Source: Actinomycetota bacterium
GTDB taxonomy: Bacteria; Actinomycetota; Thermoleophilia; Solirubrobacterales; Thermoleophilaceae
Direction of reading: 5' to 3'
NCBI GenBank assembly: GCA_005885165.1
Contig: VAXR01000101.1
Span: forward strand, 12,809-35,779
DNA: 22,971 nt
A program made the translations under genes and the position numbers. Below are positions 21,744 through 22,971 of the stretch, in pieces. Position 1 is the first letter of the stretch. The number at the start of each line of letters is the position of its first letter. The notes beneath the pieces are model-generated. The model saw only the letters and a list, made by a program, of their open reading frames with translations, had not been told where the DNA came from and ran no database searches.

Positions 21744-22390
21744 ATGAAGAAGGGAATCGCGCTGCTCGGCGTCCTCGCAGTCATCTGCGGTTGCGGCACA
21801 AGCAACAGCAAGCACGCGGCTGGGCACCCGGCAAACGTCCGGTACGTCGCGGGCGTGGACAACCCCTGGTATCCGCTCGAACCCGGCACGACCCTGATCT
21901 ACCGCGGCGTCAAGGACGGCAAGCCCTCGCGCGACGTCTTGACGGTGTGTACCTGAGAGGCAAGCTCGAGGAGCGCACCACCGACTGGTACGCGCAGGAC
22001 ACGAAGGGCAACGTCTGGTACTTCGGCGAGGAGACCGCCGAGCTCGATCCGCACGGCCGCGTGAAGAACATCTCGGGGACCTGGAAGGCGGGGGTGAACG
22101 GCGCGCGGGCCGGGATCTACTTCCCGGTGAACCCGCGCGCCGGCCAGGGCGGGCGGCAGGAGTATTACAAGGGCCAGGCCGAGGACCACTACCGGGTCAG
22201 GAGCGTGACGGCGCACGTGAGAGCTCCCGGGGCTTCCTCCGCGCAGGCGGTGTTGACCGAGGAATGGACGCCCCTGGAGCCGGGCGTGCTCGACCGTAAG
22301 TACTACGTCCGGGGAATAGGCACAGTGCTCGAGCAGACGGTGAAGGGCGGCGACGAGCGGAACACGCTCGTCGCGGTTCGACGGGGCTGA
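21744..22390 (+). pseudogene. Lipoprotein of unknown function, frameshifted near 21948
   Basis: ATG 21744 has the only textbook Shine-Dalgarno noted in the window (AGAAGGAGG, 4 nt away). The signal MKKGIALLGVLAVICGC has a lipobox with Cys17, so the product would be lipid-anchored. Frame 1 runs DNPWYPLEPGTTLIYRGVKD to RDVLTV and then hits TGA at 21954-21956. Frame 2 resumes YLRGKLEERTTDWYAQDTKG and continues NVWYFGEETAELD ... KYYVRGIGTVLEQTV to 22390. Relatives I recall have about 15-20 residues between LTV and the GKLEERTTDWYAQD block, missing here. No enzyme motif is recognised. Its place behind the TTCATCC operator makes it the probable target of the two-component pair. Confidence 0.75.
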
Positions 22391-22411
22391 GCTCCGGGGC
22401 GAGCCGGCACC

Positions 22412-22458
22412 TAGACTGGATTGCCGATGGGGCCGCGCGGAGTTCGCGGTCCCTTGGC
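22412..22458 (+). promoter_or_regulatory. mfd promoter and short structured leader
   Basis: TAGACT (22412-22417) is a likely -10. CCGCG (22433-22437) and CGCGG (22445-22449), extended by two further pairs, form a hairpin whose loop exposes GGAG, the only Shine-Dalgarno candidate. An ATG at 22427, 9 nt after the -10, opens a 28-codon frame (to 22513) that overlaps the mfd start out of frame. Confidence 0.4.
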
Positions 22459-22971
22459 ATGCCCATGTCGCTCAGATCGCTCCTCTCCTACGCACACGAC
22501 GACGGCGCCGTGAACGCGCTGGCGAGCGCCGCTGCGCCCGGCGCCCACGAGCGGGCGTTCGTCTCGGCGAGCATGCGCCCCTACCTGCTCGCCGCGCTGC
22601 TGGACGCCGATCCGGCCCGGCCAGCGCTCGTGGTCGCGGGCGACGACCGAGCGGCGCGCGACCTCGCCGCCGACCTTAAGGCGTTCCTGGCGCCGCGGCT
22701 CGTGCGCTTCTACCCGGCCCGCGGCGTCCGCTACGAGTCGCACCTCGCACCGCCGCCGCACCTCGTGGGCCTGCGCGTGGCCGCGCTCGACGCGCTCCTC
22801 GAGGGCGCATCGGCCGACACGGGCGCCGCCGTGGTCGTCGCCTCCGCCGCGGCGCTGTGCGAGAAGGTCCCCGATCCCGAGCTGCGGCCGCACGGGTTCA
22901 CGATTGAGCGCGGTGGGCTGCTGGACCTCGACGAGACCGCCGCGCAGCTCGTCGCGTGCGGCTACGAGCGC
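22459..22971 (+). CDS. mfd: Transcription-repair coupling factor Mfd, N-terminal part (3'-truncated)
   Basis: 171 codons to the window edge. MSLRSLLSYAHDDGAVNALA is followed by LVVAGDDRAARDLAADLKAF and FYPARGVRYESHLAPPPHLV, with GLRVAALDALLEG next; this is the UvrB-like N-terminal domain of Mfd. Mfd displaces stalled RNA polymerase and recruits UvrA; the RNAP-binding and translocase domains lie beyond the window. ATG 22459 and 22465 are both possible starts, the latter giving the more typical MSLR beginning. Position after pth agrees with actinobacterial synteny once the two-component/lipoprotein cassette is removed. Confidence 0.88.
   Translation, partial: MPMSLRSLLSYAHDDGAVNALASAAAPGAHERAFVSASMRPYLLAALLDADPARPALVVAGDDRAARDLAADLKAFLAPRLVRFYPARGVRYESHLAPPPHLVGLRVAALDALLEGASADTGAAVVVASAAALCEKVPDPELRPHGFTIERGGLLDLDETAAQLVACGYER

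Noticed and set aside
1..22971. CRISPR arrays, rRNA genes or insertion sequences
   Set aside because: No spaced repeats, rRNA-like segments or transposase-like ORFs were seen.

Overview
The window is about 23 kb of very GC-rich, densely coding DNA with strong G/C preference at third codon positions. Conserved gene order (metG-tatD-rsmA/ispE; tRNA-Gln, glmU, prs, rplY, pth, mfd), a PucR/CdaR-type regulator, LytR-CpsA-Psr and M23 wall proteins and a CTC-type bL25 all point to an actinobacterium. The protein style, for example the DGLHELCSLF segment of IspE, suggests a deep Thermoleophilia/Solirubrobacterales-like lineage. That placement is inferred from remembered family sequences, not from a search.

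Layout. 1-2.7 kb (minus): the 3'-truncated end of an R2-like diiron oxidase fused to an SCP2 domain, then glyS. 2.7-4.5 kb: a possible micro-ORF, an FmdB zinc ribbon, and a convergent LytR-CpsA-Psr gene whose stop codon interlocks with that of fmdB. 4.5-6.3 kb: ROK sugar kinase and rsmI, butt-joined. 6.3-7.5 kb: a structured leader and an exported M23 peptidase. 7.6-11.5 kb: metG, tatD and a single reading frame carrying both RsmA and IspE. 11.5-13.1 kb: a small membrane protein and a PucR/CdaR-type regulator. 13.1-14.3 kb: a broken small cysteine-rich gene, an HNH endonuclease gene with a LexA-type SOS box at its start, and a tRNA-Gln with an abnormal T arm. 14.3-16.7 kb: glmU-prs. 16.7-18.2 kb (minus): an ABC1/UbiB-like kinase. 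18.2-19.6 kb: rplY-pth. 19.6-22.4 kb: a histidine kinase/response regulator pair and a divergent lipoprotein gene, all three frame-disrupted. From 22.46 kb: the start of mfd.

How the genes work together. Most of the window is housekeeping: tRNA charging (glyS, metG), rRNA methylation (rsmI, rsmA), isoprenoid and wall precursors (ispE, glmU), PRPP (prs), peptidyl-tRNA recycling (pth) and repair (mfd). The accessory material is the HNH/tRNA island and the two-component/lipoprotein cassette lying between pth and mfd.

Three window-wide signals stand out. (1) Eleven start codons lie 6-10 nt behind a TAnnnT hexamer, the geometry of leaderless or nearly leaderless transcription, including two divergent start pairs with very short gaps. 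(2) Five genes (ispE, a small gene at 13.2 kb, the kinase, the regulator and the lipoprotein) each lack roughly 5-20 codons of conserved sequence, four of them with a frameshift, and the tRNA has an apparent 4-nt insertion. This is either real decay or a systematic assembly/read problem and must be settled first. (3) Two genes (pth and the kinase) appear to start at CTG inside CTGA stop-start overlaps.
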